A stretch of DNA of 64,000 bases, from the NCBI GenBank assembly GCA_030606485.1, contig JAUWGH010000003.1, forward strand, positions 1-64,000, in the 5' to 3' direction. Source of the stretch: Promethearchaeota archaeon (GTDB taxonomy: Archaea; Asgardarchaeota; Lokiarchaeia; Sigyniarchaeales; SOKP01). Shown in pieces: positions 1-8,346 of this stretch; position 1 is the stretch's first letter, and every line of letters begins with the position of its first letter. The notes beneath the pieces are model-generated. The model saw only the letters and a list, made by a program, of their open reading frames with translations. It did not search any database and had not been told where the DNA came from. The translations under genes and the position numbers were made by a program.

Positions 1-15
1 TTTTAGTTGATTTAA

Positions 16-372
16 ATGAAAAAAATTGGGGAAGGACGTTCTTGTTCGTCTAATTCAGAAGCACTAGGGGAATTTGTATATATCCAATCTGTTGAAGACG
101 TTATAAACATATTTGATGATGCCAACGGGAAAATATGTATAGTTGATGATGCTGGTACTACTACTCTTGGTCCAATTTTATCGGATTTAGCAGGAGTTTT
201 ATGTCCATTCGGTTCTGCGGGCTCACATCTTGCCATAGTTTCAAGAGAATTCGAAATACCTTGTGTAATGAGTGTAGAATTTCTAGTAGACGATTGGTCA
301 TCACTGAACGGGAAAAAGGGAAAAATAGTTACGGAAAGTGAAGACAAGGGTATTGTTTATTTACTTGAGTAA
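16..372 (+). CDS. Stand-alone PEP-utilising enzyme mobile (phosphohistidine) domain protein
   Basis: A 118-residue protein that matches only the swivelling phosphohistidine domain of PEP synthase/PPDK-type enzymes. The motif GSAGSHLAIVSRE around residues 67-79 corresponds to the family G-x-T/S-H-x-A-I-V-x-R-E signature, so the His there is the expected phosphocarrier, and it is followed by the usual IPCV strand. Full enzymes carry this domain between an ATP-grasp and a PEP-binding part; neither is present here. An in-frame TAA at 13-15 sits directly before the ATG, so the start is real. The gene upstream lies outside the window and could supply the ATP-grasp half, as in split phenylphosphate-synthase-like systems (inference). 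The domain call is firm; the substrate is unknown. Confidence 0.8.
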   Translation: MKKIGEGRSCSSNSEALGEFVYIQSVEDVINIFDDANGKICIVDDAGTTTLGPILSDLAGVLCPFGSAGSHLAIVSREFEIPCVMSVEFLVDDWSSLNGKKGKIVTESEDKGIVYLLE

Positions 373-430
373 TTATCGAAATTATTTTCAATTAAAATTA
401 CAAATTATAAAATTATAAGGAGTTGTCTAT

Positions 431-1798
431 ATGTTAGGTGATATTAGCGATGAAGAAGTTAATGAAATAATCGTGATGTTTTCTCAAAGCGTTCTAGAAA
501 ATTTTCAAACGCGAGGAGTAGTGGAAAGTAAAATATTTCCTGTAAACCATTACATTCACGTTGCTTGTTATATTTTATACGATCAATCTTATCAATATAA
601 TATCTTAAAAGAAGTTGCAAGTAAGATATCGCCTGAGGAGCTCGCCAGAAGATCGAAATCCTTGGGCCCAGGATTAAACCAATTGGGATTTTATTCTACA
701 TGTATGTTGTATTTGCATGGTCGAGCTCAAGTTATTCATGATAACCTTAGTAAAAAAAAAGCTGGCGAAACTAATATCGTTGTTGAGCCTGAAAAGAAGA
801 AAAAAGAAACAAAATTCATTCTTGACTTTTGGAAAAGATTGAGTCCCAATTATCTCAATGACGAGACACTAATATTGAAAAATAAAAAAAATATGTGCCT
901 TTCCGACGATTATATTAAAAAATTAAAAGATAATATGATCCCTATAAATAATAATAAAGAGATAACCAAGCGTTTAAAGCAAACCATCGCCCATTTAACC
1001 ATCTATAGTTTCCTTTCCCGAGCCGAGTGTAGAATGAGCATATCTGAGCATGGACCATATTATTTTGAAGACAACACTGAACCTTTAATATTCAAAGAAT
1101 TCCTAGAACTACATACTGGGGATGTAATGTTTGAAATAGATATGACTGGAAATATGCCATATAAAATCACCAAAATTGCGCCGTTTTCAAATGTGATATT
1201 TGGAATGACGCTGAAAGATATGAACAAAATCGAGTTTAATGATTGGAACACTTTATTTGCCGATCCAACCGATTTTTCTTCAAACATAACATCAATAGGG
1301 ATTTGGACAAGAGAATTATCGCACCCAAAAGATCTTAGATATCCTGATTATTTAGGTGAATTAAAACCCCTCTCGCTTAATATCTTAGAGGAACTGTCGA
1401 AATTTGCAAAAAGTGCCACGAAAGAATTATATATTGATATATCGAAATGGAACTTTACTAAAAGATTGCTTTTTGGGAGTCACATTTATGTTAATAGCCT
1501 TTTAAGTGTGTGTACCCAATACGCAGGTATAGAAGATAACTTTAACTGGACTTGGCCTTGTGACTATGCCTTGGGTAAAAAATTGAAAACCGACTTAGTG
1601 GACAAAGAAAAAATAAAGTTCTATATTGATAAATTAAGTAAAAGAGTAAAGACTACCCAAGACGAAAAAGAAGCAGAGAAAGTGCAAATCGCAGCTTTAG
1701 AAAAATACGAAGGTGTACATCCATTTATGACGCGAATTTTTAGGAGGAGAAGAGCCGCAAAATTAGACCCATTTTATTATAAATTACAAGATGAATAG
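431..1798 (+). CDS. Uncharacterised protein following the phosphohistidine-domain gene
   Basis: A 455-residue soluble protein that I do not recognise. It follows the phosphohistidine-domain gene on the same strand with a 58-base gap and has a good ribosome binding site (aaggag, about 8 bases before the ATG), so the two are probably co-transcribed. It has no signal peptide or membrane segment. Residues about 110-130 are Lys/Glu-rich and look like a linker between a helical N-terminal part and a larger C-terminal part. The C-terminus is basic (RRRR near residue 438). Its position suggests a partner or substrate protein of a PEP-synthase-like complex, but no catalytic motif supports that. Confidence 0.6.
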   Translation: MLGDISDEEVNEIIVMFSQSVLENFQTRGVVESKIFPVNHYIHVACYILYDQSYQYNILKEVASKISPEELARRSKSLGPGLNQLGFYSTCMLYLHGRAQVIHDNLSKKKAGETNIVVEPEKKKKETKFILDFWKRLSPNYLNDETLILKNKKNMCLSDDYIKKLKDNMIPINNNKEITKRLKQTIAHLTIYSFLSRAECRMSISEHGPYYFEDNTEPLIFKEFLELHTGDVMFEIDMTGNMPYKITKIAPFSNVIFGMTLKDMNKIEFNDWNTLFADPTDFSSNITSIGIWTRELSHPKDLRYPDYLGELKPLSLNILEELSKFAKSATKELYIDISKWNFTKRLLFGSHIYVNSLLSVCTQYAGIEDNFNWTWPCDYALGKKLKTDLVDKEKIKFYIDKLSKRVKTTQDEKEAEKVQIAALEKYEGVHPFMTRIFRRRRAAKLDPFYYKLQDE

Positions 1799-1860
1799 TC
1801 AATTGTGGTTTAATAATAATAAAAAGTAAAATAAAATAGTTCAAACTTCGGTTCTTAGTG

Positions 1861-2847
1861 TTAATCCCGCGTTGTGGATAAATACTCCGAAATGCCATCA
1901 CCTTCTTTACCATTGAAAGTGAATATTGCTACTTGCTCGTAAATTTCAGTTAATCCTTTCTCGGATGGAAGAGGTAAATATTGCGAAAATATTGTTTTTG
2001 ATTCTATGGTTATTTTTTTTCCATTTTCATCCGTTAAGATAAATGTTGATGAAACAGGTATTTTTTCGTTTTCTTTCATTTTTGTGGTCACTTCTATGTT
2101 TTTTATTCTAATACTATCAGCGCCTTTAGAATAAATTATTCCATCTTGTTTTACTTCACCAAGGGCTTCAGCTTTGTAAAAATTAATTGTCTCATCTTCA
2201 AACTGGGCAACAACCCAATTCCACGAATCAATCCCGCCCCAATCTCTAATGCCCCAGCTGTGATCGCGTTGACTGAAACCTTTAATGATTCGCGTTTCAA
2301 TTACTTCCCCCTTTTCCTTCAGAATCAAAGTACCTGTAGCTACCATAGGTTGCTCATAATGCATCTGAGCAAATACTAGCTCTGTCTTACTATAATCCTC
2401 CTTAAGAAATGCTAAGGGATCCGTACCCTCAGCTGAATTAAATATTGGAAATCTCCTCTCAAAGTTAACATCTAAATCAACTCTACTATTTTTGAATTTA
2501 ACTCTCCATTGTTTCATTGGTTTGATGCAATAATACTTAACTTTCGCATCGAATTCCCAATTATCAGGCATTTTTTCAAAGGGAATTCCCTTAAAATAAG
2601 ATATCACCTTACCATCAATCACTAAAAATAATAAGACTAGAGATCTCTTTTTACCCATTTCGAACGCTAGTCTAGTAATAAAAAAGACCTTATTTGGGCG
2701 ATCAATAAAATTAAAGTACCAACTCTCGTTGTGGAATGGAGGGAACTTTCCCCAATCATGCATATATTCATCCTTTTCGGAGATATCAAAACCTTTATTA
2801 ATCTGGTTTTTTAGTTCTTTCTCTTTTGTCATAATATTTCCATTCAC
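1861..2847 (-). CDS. CrtC/AttH-like lipocalin-fold protein (DUF7064-type)
   Basis: A 328-residue protein with the hallmark central segment RDHSWGIRDWGG near residues 195-206, shared by the hydroxyneurosporene synthase (CrtC)/AttH/DUF7064 families, which are double-lipocalin proteins acting on lipids or isoprenoids. There is no signal peptide or membrane segment. It lies 105 bases downstream of the HgdB-like gene on the same strand and may be the last gene of that operon. The family includes hydratases and proteins of unknown activity, so a role on an acyl or isoprenoid substrate is inference. The alternative start at the second Met (residue 6) cannot be excluded. Confidence 0.65.
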   Translation of the reverse strand: MNGNIMTKEKELKNQINKGFDISEKDEYMHDWGKFPPFHNESWYFNFIDRPNKVFFITRLAFEMGKKRSLVLLFLVIDGKVISYFKGIPFEKMPDNWEFDAKVKYYCIKPMKQWRVKFKNSRVDLDVNFERRFPIFNSAEGTDPLAFLKEDYSKTELVFAQMHYEQPMVATGTLILKEKGEVIETRIIKGFSQRDHSWGIRDWGGIDSWNWVVAQFEDETINFYKAEALGEVKQDGIIYSKGADSIRIKNIEVTTKMKENEKIPVSSTFILTDENGKKITIESKTIFSQYLPLPSEKGLTEIYEQVAIFTFNGKEGDGISEYLSTTRD

Positions 2848-2952
2848 TAATTTTCTTTTAATAAAAATTAAATATATATATCTAAAATTATTTAAAAATC
2901 TTCTTTACTCGATCTTCCATTTTTGTCCTATCAACCATTTCTATAACTACTT

Positions 2953-4215
2953 TTACAATAATGTTTTTGTAAACATTCTAATCTTATCCTTCACAGTTTT
3001 AATAGAGGCAAAGCGTTTGTCACCTACATCTATATCTATAATTAATAGAGGAATTCCTAATTCATCTCTTAAGGCTTCCCTAAGAAGTTGAGGAATGGAC
3101 CCGAACTGCTTACAACCTAAATGAGAAGTAAATATTCCACAATCAGCTTTAAATTCTTTTGTAATATTTATAAATTCTGGAATGAAATCATCATAAAATT
3201 CAATAGATTGCTTAATCATTGGAAAATTCATTGCTTTTCGTGCCATATCATTAAACATTTTATCTTCCGAACTTGTATCTACAGGATTATATAAATTGTA
3301 AGTAAAAATATCTAATAAAACTGACATCTTAATTTCTCGATCCAACCATTCGCATAAAGCTAAATCAAAGAAGATGGTCATATAAGGCCAGATTGAACGA
3401 ATCTGTTCTTCTATTGGACTTTCTTTCTTTTTATATCTTTTTTTTGCTAGAGCTAGCATATTTTCATAAAAATCTACTTTCTCTGGACGTCCTGCCATAA
3501 ATACTGCAGCAGCAGCAGACATTGGGTTTATCATGCTCTCAAGTGGGCAAGGAATAGCTTTTTTTAATTCAAATAATTCTAATTCTAGTTTTAATGATTG
3601 GTTTTCAATTTCTAAAGATTTCTTCATTTTATCGAAGTCTGGTTCTTGACCAATTATTTTGCCAATTTCACTTAATCCTATTTTGATTTGCTCAGCATAA
3701 AATTCATAACTTTTCTCTTCATGGATAAAGGGCATGTCTGTGATAACCAAAGGAATATCTTTATATTTAAAGAAAGGGTATGAGGCATATGTATTATCGC
3801 AGGGAGCAGTTGGAGTGGTTATTACATCAAATTTAAATAAATCATCCAATACCATGCCCATTACTCCCTTCTGGGAAGAGCATGTGTGATAGGGGTGTCC
3901 CCAGTGAGTAATTAAGTCATAATATTTTTCTGAACCGTTAGGAAGTAATGCCGCCAATAGATATGATGTTCCTTCAATACAAATAGGAACACAATCAAAA
4001 CAATGTAAAAATTCTGCTGGACATGCAAAATGATAACCGATTATTGGCAATCCTTCTTCTGCTTTTTGTATATTGTCAATTAAGCATTTTTCTAAATTTT
4101 TTAATCCCATTTTTAAAACTTGCATTTCATGTTCTGGAACAATTCTCCATACTAACTCATATGAATTCGAAACAACTTCTAATAACATTTTATAAGGGAT
4201 AACTCTTTCTTTCAT
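2953..4215 (-). CDS. 2-hydroxyacyl-CoA dehydratase / benzoyl-CoA reductase-type subunit (HgdB/BzdO-like)
   Basis: A 420-residue member of the 2-hydroxyacyl-CoA dehydratase D-component family (HgdB, FldB, BcrC/B, BzdN/O). Three Cys placed as expected for the [4Fe-4S] cluster are visible: YHTCSSQKG, TAPCDN and LGCKQFG near the C-terminus. Enzymes of this family catalyse ATP-driven one-electron chemistry on acyl-CoA thioesters in anaerobes and need a BadF/HgdC-type ATPase activator; none is encoded in this window. The gene follows its partner subunit by 28 bases, forming a heterodimer-type pair, with an SCP2-like gene upstream. Substrate cannot be read from sequence. Confidence 0.85.
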   Translation of the reverse strand: MKERVIPYKMLLEVVSNSYELVWRIVPEHEMQVLKMGLKNLEKCLIDNIQKAEEGLPIIGYHFACPAEFLHCFDCVPICIEGTSYLLAALLPNGSEKYYDLITHWGHPYHTCSSQKGVMGMVLDDLFKFDVITTPTAPCDNTYASYPFFKYKDIPLVITDMPFIHEEKSYEFYAEQIKIGLSEIGKIIGQEPDFDKMKKSLEIENQSLKLELELFELKKAIPCPLESMINPMSAAAAVFMAGRPEKVDFYENMLALAKKRYKKKESPIEEQIRSIWPYMTIFFDLALCEWLDREIKMSVLLDIFTYNLYNPVDTSSEDKMFNDMARKAMNFPMIKQSIEFYDDFIPEFINITKEFKADCGIFTSHLGCKQFGSIPQLLREALRDELGIPLLIIDIDVGDKRFASIKTVKDKIRMFTKTLL

Positions 4216-4243
4216 TTTTTATATCCTAATTATATTTTTACTA

Positions 4244-5392
4244 TTATTTTATCATTTCTAAAAAAGCTTCAATACGGGTTTGGAGTCGTGTTGTATCGGC
4301 TTGTATATATTCCCTATCAATATTCAATACTGGAATCTCTAATTCTTTTAGTTCATGCTCGAACAACATATTATCACATCCATGAAGATCACAATTATTT
4401 ATCCTCTGGAGTATGACACCATCAATTTTTGCTGTTTTAATCTCATCCTTTAAAAATTTTAATCTTCGCTCATGATCATCCATCATGCGTGGACAGGATA
4501 ATCTATGATACACACGTTTTGAAATTTGTTCTAAGGGATTACCCCCAATTTGTACATCATCTAAAAAATTACGGGTTCCAAAACACAAAAAATCTGACAC
4601 AATTAACGCTCCAGAATTCTCAATCAAATTAACAAACTTTAAATCATCTATAATGCTTCCAACTAACATAATTCTTTTTCGGAGATCTTTTATCCCTTCA
4701 CTTTCTTTTAATTTATAATTAATTCGATGTAATTCTTGATTAATAATATCTTTAGGAATAGAACTATTTGCAACTGAAATCTGTAATGCTTCAGCACCAG
4801 AAAGTTTTGGGTTTTCTAAAATTCGTAGTCTATGAATCTCTCTTAATAGTTTACGATTTTCATTATGAACCTTAATTGAATTTTCAAGGCTATTATCAGT
4901 TATATCTACATTATAAACCGTTTCTAATTCTTCCTTTAATTCTATAATTTCTTGCCAATACCAACTAAATCCTTCTTCTGATATAATATGGGGTACAGAA
5001 AAATAAAACCTCGGAACTTTCTTATTAAAGCCCTCTCGATTAAAAACTTTCATATTAAAAATTTCAAACATCCTACGAGTATGATCACAGCTGTTACATA
5101 TAAGGTATCCATCAAGAAAATCAAAGCCACCTCGTAACGCTAAATCGAGTGATGCTCTTACAAAACTACATGTGAATCTCACCATCAATATATCTCCAAG
5201 TTCAGTTTTTTCATGTCCAGTCGCTCTTATTCTAAAAGGCAATAAATTAGCTGCATACAGTAATTCTTCAGGGATGTAAGTACAATAATAACCAATAACT
5301 TTTTTTTTACTTGCTTGCCATTCTTTAATGTATTGATTATTAATCGAATTAGAAATATTCAGAAATGGGTCATTTTGTAGACTCATCTTCAT
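4244..5392 (-). CDS. 2-hydroxyacyl-CoA dehydratase / benzoyl-CoA reductase-type subunit (BzdN/HgdB family, partner)
   Basis: A 382-residue second subunit of the same superfamily. Cluster-ligand candidates are VRFTCSFVR, ICNSCDHTRR and NNCDLHGCD, and the C-terminus RLQTRIEAFLEM is typical of the BzdN/HgdC side of the family. The ATG overlaps the stop of the upstream SCP2-like gene by four bases (ATGA), so translation is coupled. It is a paralogue of the gene at 36124-37260, which has the same architecture and the same ending. Together with the next gene it should form the catalytic dimer; the activator ATPase must be elsewhere. Confidence 0.85.
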   Translation of the reverse strand: MKMSLQNDPFLNISNSINNQYIKEWQASKKKVIGYYCTYIPEELLYAANLLPFRIRATGHEKTELGDILMVRFTCSFVRASLDLALRGGFDFLDGYLICNSCDHTRRMFEIFNMKVFNREGFNKKVPRFYFSVPHIISEEGFSWYWQEIIELKEELETVYNVDITDNSLENSIKVHNENRKLLREIHRLRILENPKLSGAEALQISVANSSIPKDIINQELHRINYKLKESEGIKDLRKRIMLVGSIIDDLKFVNLIENSGALIVSDFLCFGTRNFLDDVQIGGNPLEQISKRVYHRLSCPRMMDDHERRLKFLKDEIKTAKIDGVILQRINNCDLHGCDNMLFEHELKELEIPVLNIDREYIQADTTRLQTRIEAFLEMIK

Positions 5393-5877
5393 TCTCCTTT
5401 ATCTTTGATTTTATACATTTTACGCTTTCCTATTGCAATACATCTCAATAGTTTTACATTAGCTCTTAAAGAACCACTCATTTTAATTTTTCCGGTAAAG
5501 ACATACTTAATAAAAAATTTTAATATTCCAAAAATATTATTTTTTCTTCGCACTATAGCACTTACTACACGAACCACTTCATCTCTTTTTACATTTAAAG
5601 TCACGCACGAAATAGGATTTATAGATCTCCCCTTTCGAGGGTCAAAATTATCTTTATTTTTTACAAGTACAAAAGTTAGATAACCATTTAAAGAGGGAAA
5701 ATAGAATTCAACTTCTTGTCCCCATCTTTTGCCAATTTTCTTAAAAGGCTTTTCGAATCCATATATTTCAATTAAAAGCTTAGCCAATCTTGCAATATTG
5801 AGTAATTTAGTTTCATTTATTAAGTCATGGGCTTTTTTTTCCCGATTTAAAATGTGGGTATCATTTTTTTCAATCAT
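5389..5877 (-). CDS. SCP2-like (sterol carrier protein fold) small protein
   Basis: A 162-residue protein whose C-terminal half resembles the SCP2 lipid/acyl-CoA binding domain. A charged strand region is followed by the spaced G-K-I-K-M-S-G-S-L segment around residues 132-140, where SCP2 proteins have the conserved G-K-x-K-x-x-G-D turn. It is the first gene of a three- or four-gene minus-strand operon and overlaps the BzdN-like gene by four bases. That coupling suggests it binds or presents the acyl-CoA substrate of the dehydratase-like enzyme (inference). Similarity is at the level of one motif, so the fold call is moderate. Confidence 0.5.
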   Translation of the reverse strand: MIEKNDTHILNREKKAHDLINETKLLNIARLAKLLIEIYGFEKPFKKIGKRWGQEVEFYFPSLNGYLTFVLVKNKDNFDPRKGRSINPISCVTLNVKRDEVVRVVSAIVRRKNNIFGILKFFIKYVFTGKIKMSGSLRANVKLLRCIAIGKRKMYKIKDKGE

Positions 5878-6143
5878 TTAAACAGCACGATATGGGTTTA
5901 ATAATATCTTTATAAATTTGGTTTGTGATCGTTTATTTTAATTTGTTCTTTTTTTATAAAAAATTAATTAATGAAGTAAAATGTTTTCGATTTTAATTAA
6001 TTTTTACAATTCAATAATCTATTTTAAAAAAGAATGGAAAAAATTTTTAAAATATTGTCACTTATTGATCAGAAAAGGTTATATCATTTCATGAGTAAAG
6101 TTAAAAAAGTAAGAAATAAAAAGAGTAAGGAGTAAAGATAATA

Positions 6144-6557
6144 ATGATAAAACAAATTTCTATATTTTTGCCAAACCACCCTGGTGTTTTAGTGGATTTA
6201 ACAAAACTATTAACGGATAATGCTATTAATTTGAGAGCTCTTACGATCTCAGAAACTACGGATTACGGTATTTTAAAGATAATAGTAGACAAAACAAGTG
6301 AATGTATTCAGATTTTGGAAAGGGAAAGTTATTTAACAGCAGTGACAGAAGTTATTGCTATAGAGATCCCAGATAAACCAGGTTCTTTACATGAAGTCAT
6401 AAAATTATTAGGAGAAAATGAGGTAAATATCGATTATTTATATTCTACAATTGTTAAAAATGGTGCAATTATAATTCTTAGAGTTTCTGATAATAAAAAA
6501 GTAATTGATTTACTAAAGAGTAAAAATATTAGAGTACTCGATAAAACTGATTTTTGA
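6144..6557 (+). CDS. Tandem ACT-domain protein
   Basis: A 137-residue protein made of two ACT domains and nothing else. The first begins ISIFLPNHPGVLVDLTKLL (residues 4-22) and the second IEIPDKPGSLHEVIKLL (about 73-89); both show the N-x-P-G / D-x-P-G ligand-binding turn of the family. Stand-alone tandem ACT proteins bind amino acids and act as sensors or regulators. A ribosome binding site (aaggag, 6127-6132) lies 11 bases upstream. A degenerate copy of its last 18 codons lies at 6637-6690. The ligand is unknown. Confidence 0.85.
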   Translation: MIKQISIFLPNHPGVLVDLTKLLTDNAINLRALTISETTDYGILKIIVDKTSECIQILERESYLTAVTEVIAIEIPDKPGSLHEVIKLLGENEVNIDYLYSTIVKNGAIIILRVSDNKKVIDLLKSKNIRVLDKTDF

Positions 6558-6562
6558 ATATT

Positions 6563-6637
6563 TTAGTTTATAACAACATTATTTCCTTTCTTCTTGAGAT
6601 AACCTAAATAACATGCATTATTAGAAAATTTATAAAA
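6563..6637 (-). pseudogene. Remnant of the 3' end of a hef-like helicase gene
   Basis: On the minus strand these 75 bases encode 24 codons plus TAA. They read F-Y-K-F-S-N-N-A-C-Y-L-G-Y-L and end V-V-I-N, closely matching the last 24 residues of the helicase at 13427-15589 (F-Y-Q-F-F-N-N-A-C-Y-L-G-Y-I ... V-V-L-N), including the position of the stop. The reading frame is lost beyond the first codon of the match. Silent and conservative differences suggest an old copy or the end of a second paralogue. It lies between the ACT gene and a degenerate copy of that gene's 3' end. Confidence 0.7.
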
Positions 6638-6690
6638 TTGATTTGCTAAAGAGTAAAAATATTAAAAATATAGATAAAAGCGATATTTAA
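6637..6690 (+). pseudogene. Degenerate copy of the 3' end of the ACT-domain gene
   Basis: These 54 bases align without gaps to the last 54 bases of the ACT gene (6504-6557), with 43 of 54 identical by my count. They encode IDLLKSKNIKNIDKSDI plus stop against IDLLKSKNIRVLDKTDF plus stop. No start codon or body of the gene remains. The fragment directly abuts the hef remnant. Confidence 0.7.
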
Positions 6691-6720
6691 ATTTTTAATT
6701 TGCATTTTTGAAATATAAGA

Positions 6721-7191
6721 TTAATATTTAAAACTATTTCTATTTAGATCTCTAAGTTTATTCTTATTTTCTCTCTCCTTATGTGATATATAAAATCCCA
6801 TCATTCCACCAACCATTATACCAATAATTGTAGCCACAATAAAGATTTCGAAAAATAAACTAAGAGTTAAATAAAGGTCGAAGCCAGCGTTCGGTAAAAC
6901 AAATACAAAAAAATGAAATATTATAATTGAAATTGCAGATAAAAATGCTCCAAAAAATCCTACAATGAGCCCTATATGAATGGGATTATCACCTACTTTT
7001 CGAGCTTTTAATGCTAAAAACACCCCAACGATAGCTCCAAATAAAACATGGAGGTCTCCTAAAAAAAAAAAAGAAATTGGATTTATTAGATAAGCAATAA
7101 AAGCAATCAAATCGAAAATGATAATTCCCGAAAAGGAATTGTGTTCTTTAGATTTTTCATATAGATCTTGAATAAATGGAATTTTTGGCAC
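6721..7191 (-). CDS. Small polytopic membrane protein at the end of the sugar ABC operon
   Basis: A 156-residue protein with about four hydrophobic segments (residues roughly 20-42, 45-60, 70-100 and 112-138) and a basic, charged C-terminus. It is the last gene of the minus-strand run of binding protein, permease and ATPase, 28 bases after the ATPase gene, so it is probably co-transcribed. I do not recognise the family. A role linked to the importer is inferred from position only. Confidence 0.6.
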   Translation of the reverse strand: MPKIPFIQDLYEKSKEHNSFSGIIIFDLIAFIAYLINPISFFFLGDLHVLFGAIVGVFLALKARKVGDNPIHIGLIVGFFGAFLSAISIIIFHFFVFVLPNAGFDLYLTLSLFFEIFIVATIIGIMVGGMMGFYISHKERENKNKLRDLNRNSFKY

Positions 7192-7219
7192 CTATCTTGA
7201 ATAATTACTTTTAATCGCT

Positions 7220-8323
7220 TTATGATGGAAAGTGAATAAGATTCATTTCCGTTTCACTGTCAAAAACATGAATTTGGTCTGGAGAGAAAGATATATATGC
7301 AATATCACCCATTCGTCCAGGATAAAATCCAGGTGTAACCGCCATAGCGGAAATTTTATCAGGAAATTCGAAAGTAATAATCGTTTCTGCACCAAGATAT
7401 TCAATAACAGTAATTTCAACTTCGTATGAATCTTGATGAGTTTGAGTTGTAACCTTTATGTGTTCAGGACGAATACCTAAAATTAAATTTTCAAAACTTG
7501 CTTTAACTAGCTTATTAGCAATATCTTCAGGTAATGGATACTTCTGTTCCCCAAAAATGAGCATATTCCTATTTTTTTGATCAAACTTTGTATCAATGAA
7601 ATTCATAGTGGGAGAACCAATAAACCCAGCAACAAAGAGGTTAGTAGGACAATTATATACTTCAGAAGGTGTCCCTAGTTGTTGAATACGACCATCAAAA
7701 AGGATAGCAATTCGATCTGCCATTGACATAGCCTCAACTTGATCATGAGTCACATAAACTAGAGTTATTCCAAGTCTTTTTTGAAGTTTGATTATCTCGC
7801 CCCGCATTTGAGTTCGTAATTTAGCATCAAGATTACTCAAAGGCTCATCAAAAAGAAACGCGGTTGGGTTACGCACCATACATCTTCCTAGAGCAACTCG
7901 TTGTCGTTGGCCCCCACTTAGCTCTTTAGGTTTACGATCCAATAATTCCGAGATTCCAAGGATTTCTGCTGCTACCTTTACCCTCTTGTCAATGATACGT
8001 TTATCAGTTTTAGATAATTTTAAAGAAAAACTCATATTATCTCTGACATTCATGTGGGGGTATAATGCATAACTTTGAAATACCATCGCAACCTTTCTCT
8101 CTTTGGGTGGTAGATAAGATACGTCAATATTATTAAACAAAATTCGACCATCAGTTACATATTCTAATCCAGCAATGATATTCAAGCATGTTGATTTACC
8201 ACAACCCGAAGGTCCTACTAGAACTAAAAATTCTTTGTCCTGAATTTCAAGATCAATATCCTTTAAAACGTGGACATCTGGACTAAAAATTTTATTTACT
8301 TTTTCTAAAATTATATTAACCAT
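7220..8323 (-). CDS. Carbohydrate ABC transporter ATP-binding protein (MalK/UgpC type)
   Basis: A 367-residue nucleotide-binding subunit that powers sugar import from the cytoplasmic face. Visible motifs are Walker A GPSGCGKST (37-45), the Q-loop in VFQSYALYPH (81-90), the signature LSGGQRQR (135-142), Walker B AFLFDE (155-160), the D-loop SNLDAKLR and the switch His in VTHD (191-194). The C-terminal 130 residues fit the regulatory TOBE domains of the MalK/UgpC/TreV subgroup, including ILGIRPEH. Length is normal. It follows the permease by 23 bases. Confidence 0.93.
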   Translation of the reverse strand: MVNIILEKVNKIFSPDVHVLKDIDLEIQDKEFLVLVGPSGCGKSTCLNIIAGLEYVTDGRILFNNIDVSYLPPKERKVAMVFQSYALYPHMNVRDNMSFSLKLSKTDKRIIDKRVKVAAEILGISELLDRKPKELSGGQRQRVALGRCMVRNPTAFLFDEPLSNLDAKLRTQMRGEIIKLQKRLGITLVYVTHDQVEAMSMADRIAILFDGRIQQLGTPSEVYNCPTNLFVAGFIGSPTMNFIDTKFDQKNRNMLIFGEQKYPLPEDIANKLVKASFENLILGIRPEHIKVTTQTHQDSYEVEITVIEYLGAETIITFEFPDKISAMAVTPGFYPGRMGDIAYISFSPDQIHVFDSETEMNLIHFPS

Positions 8324-8346
8324 TTTTATAACCTCTTTTATTTTGT

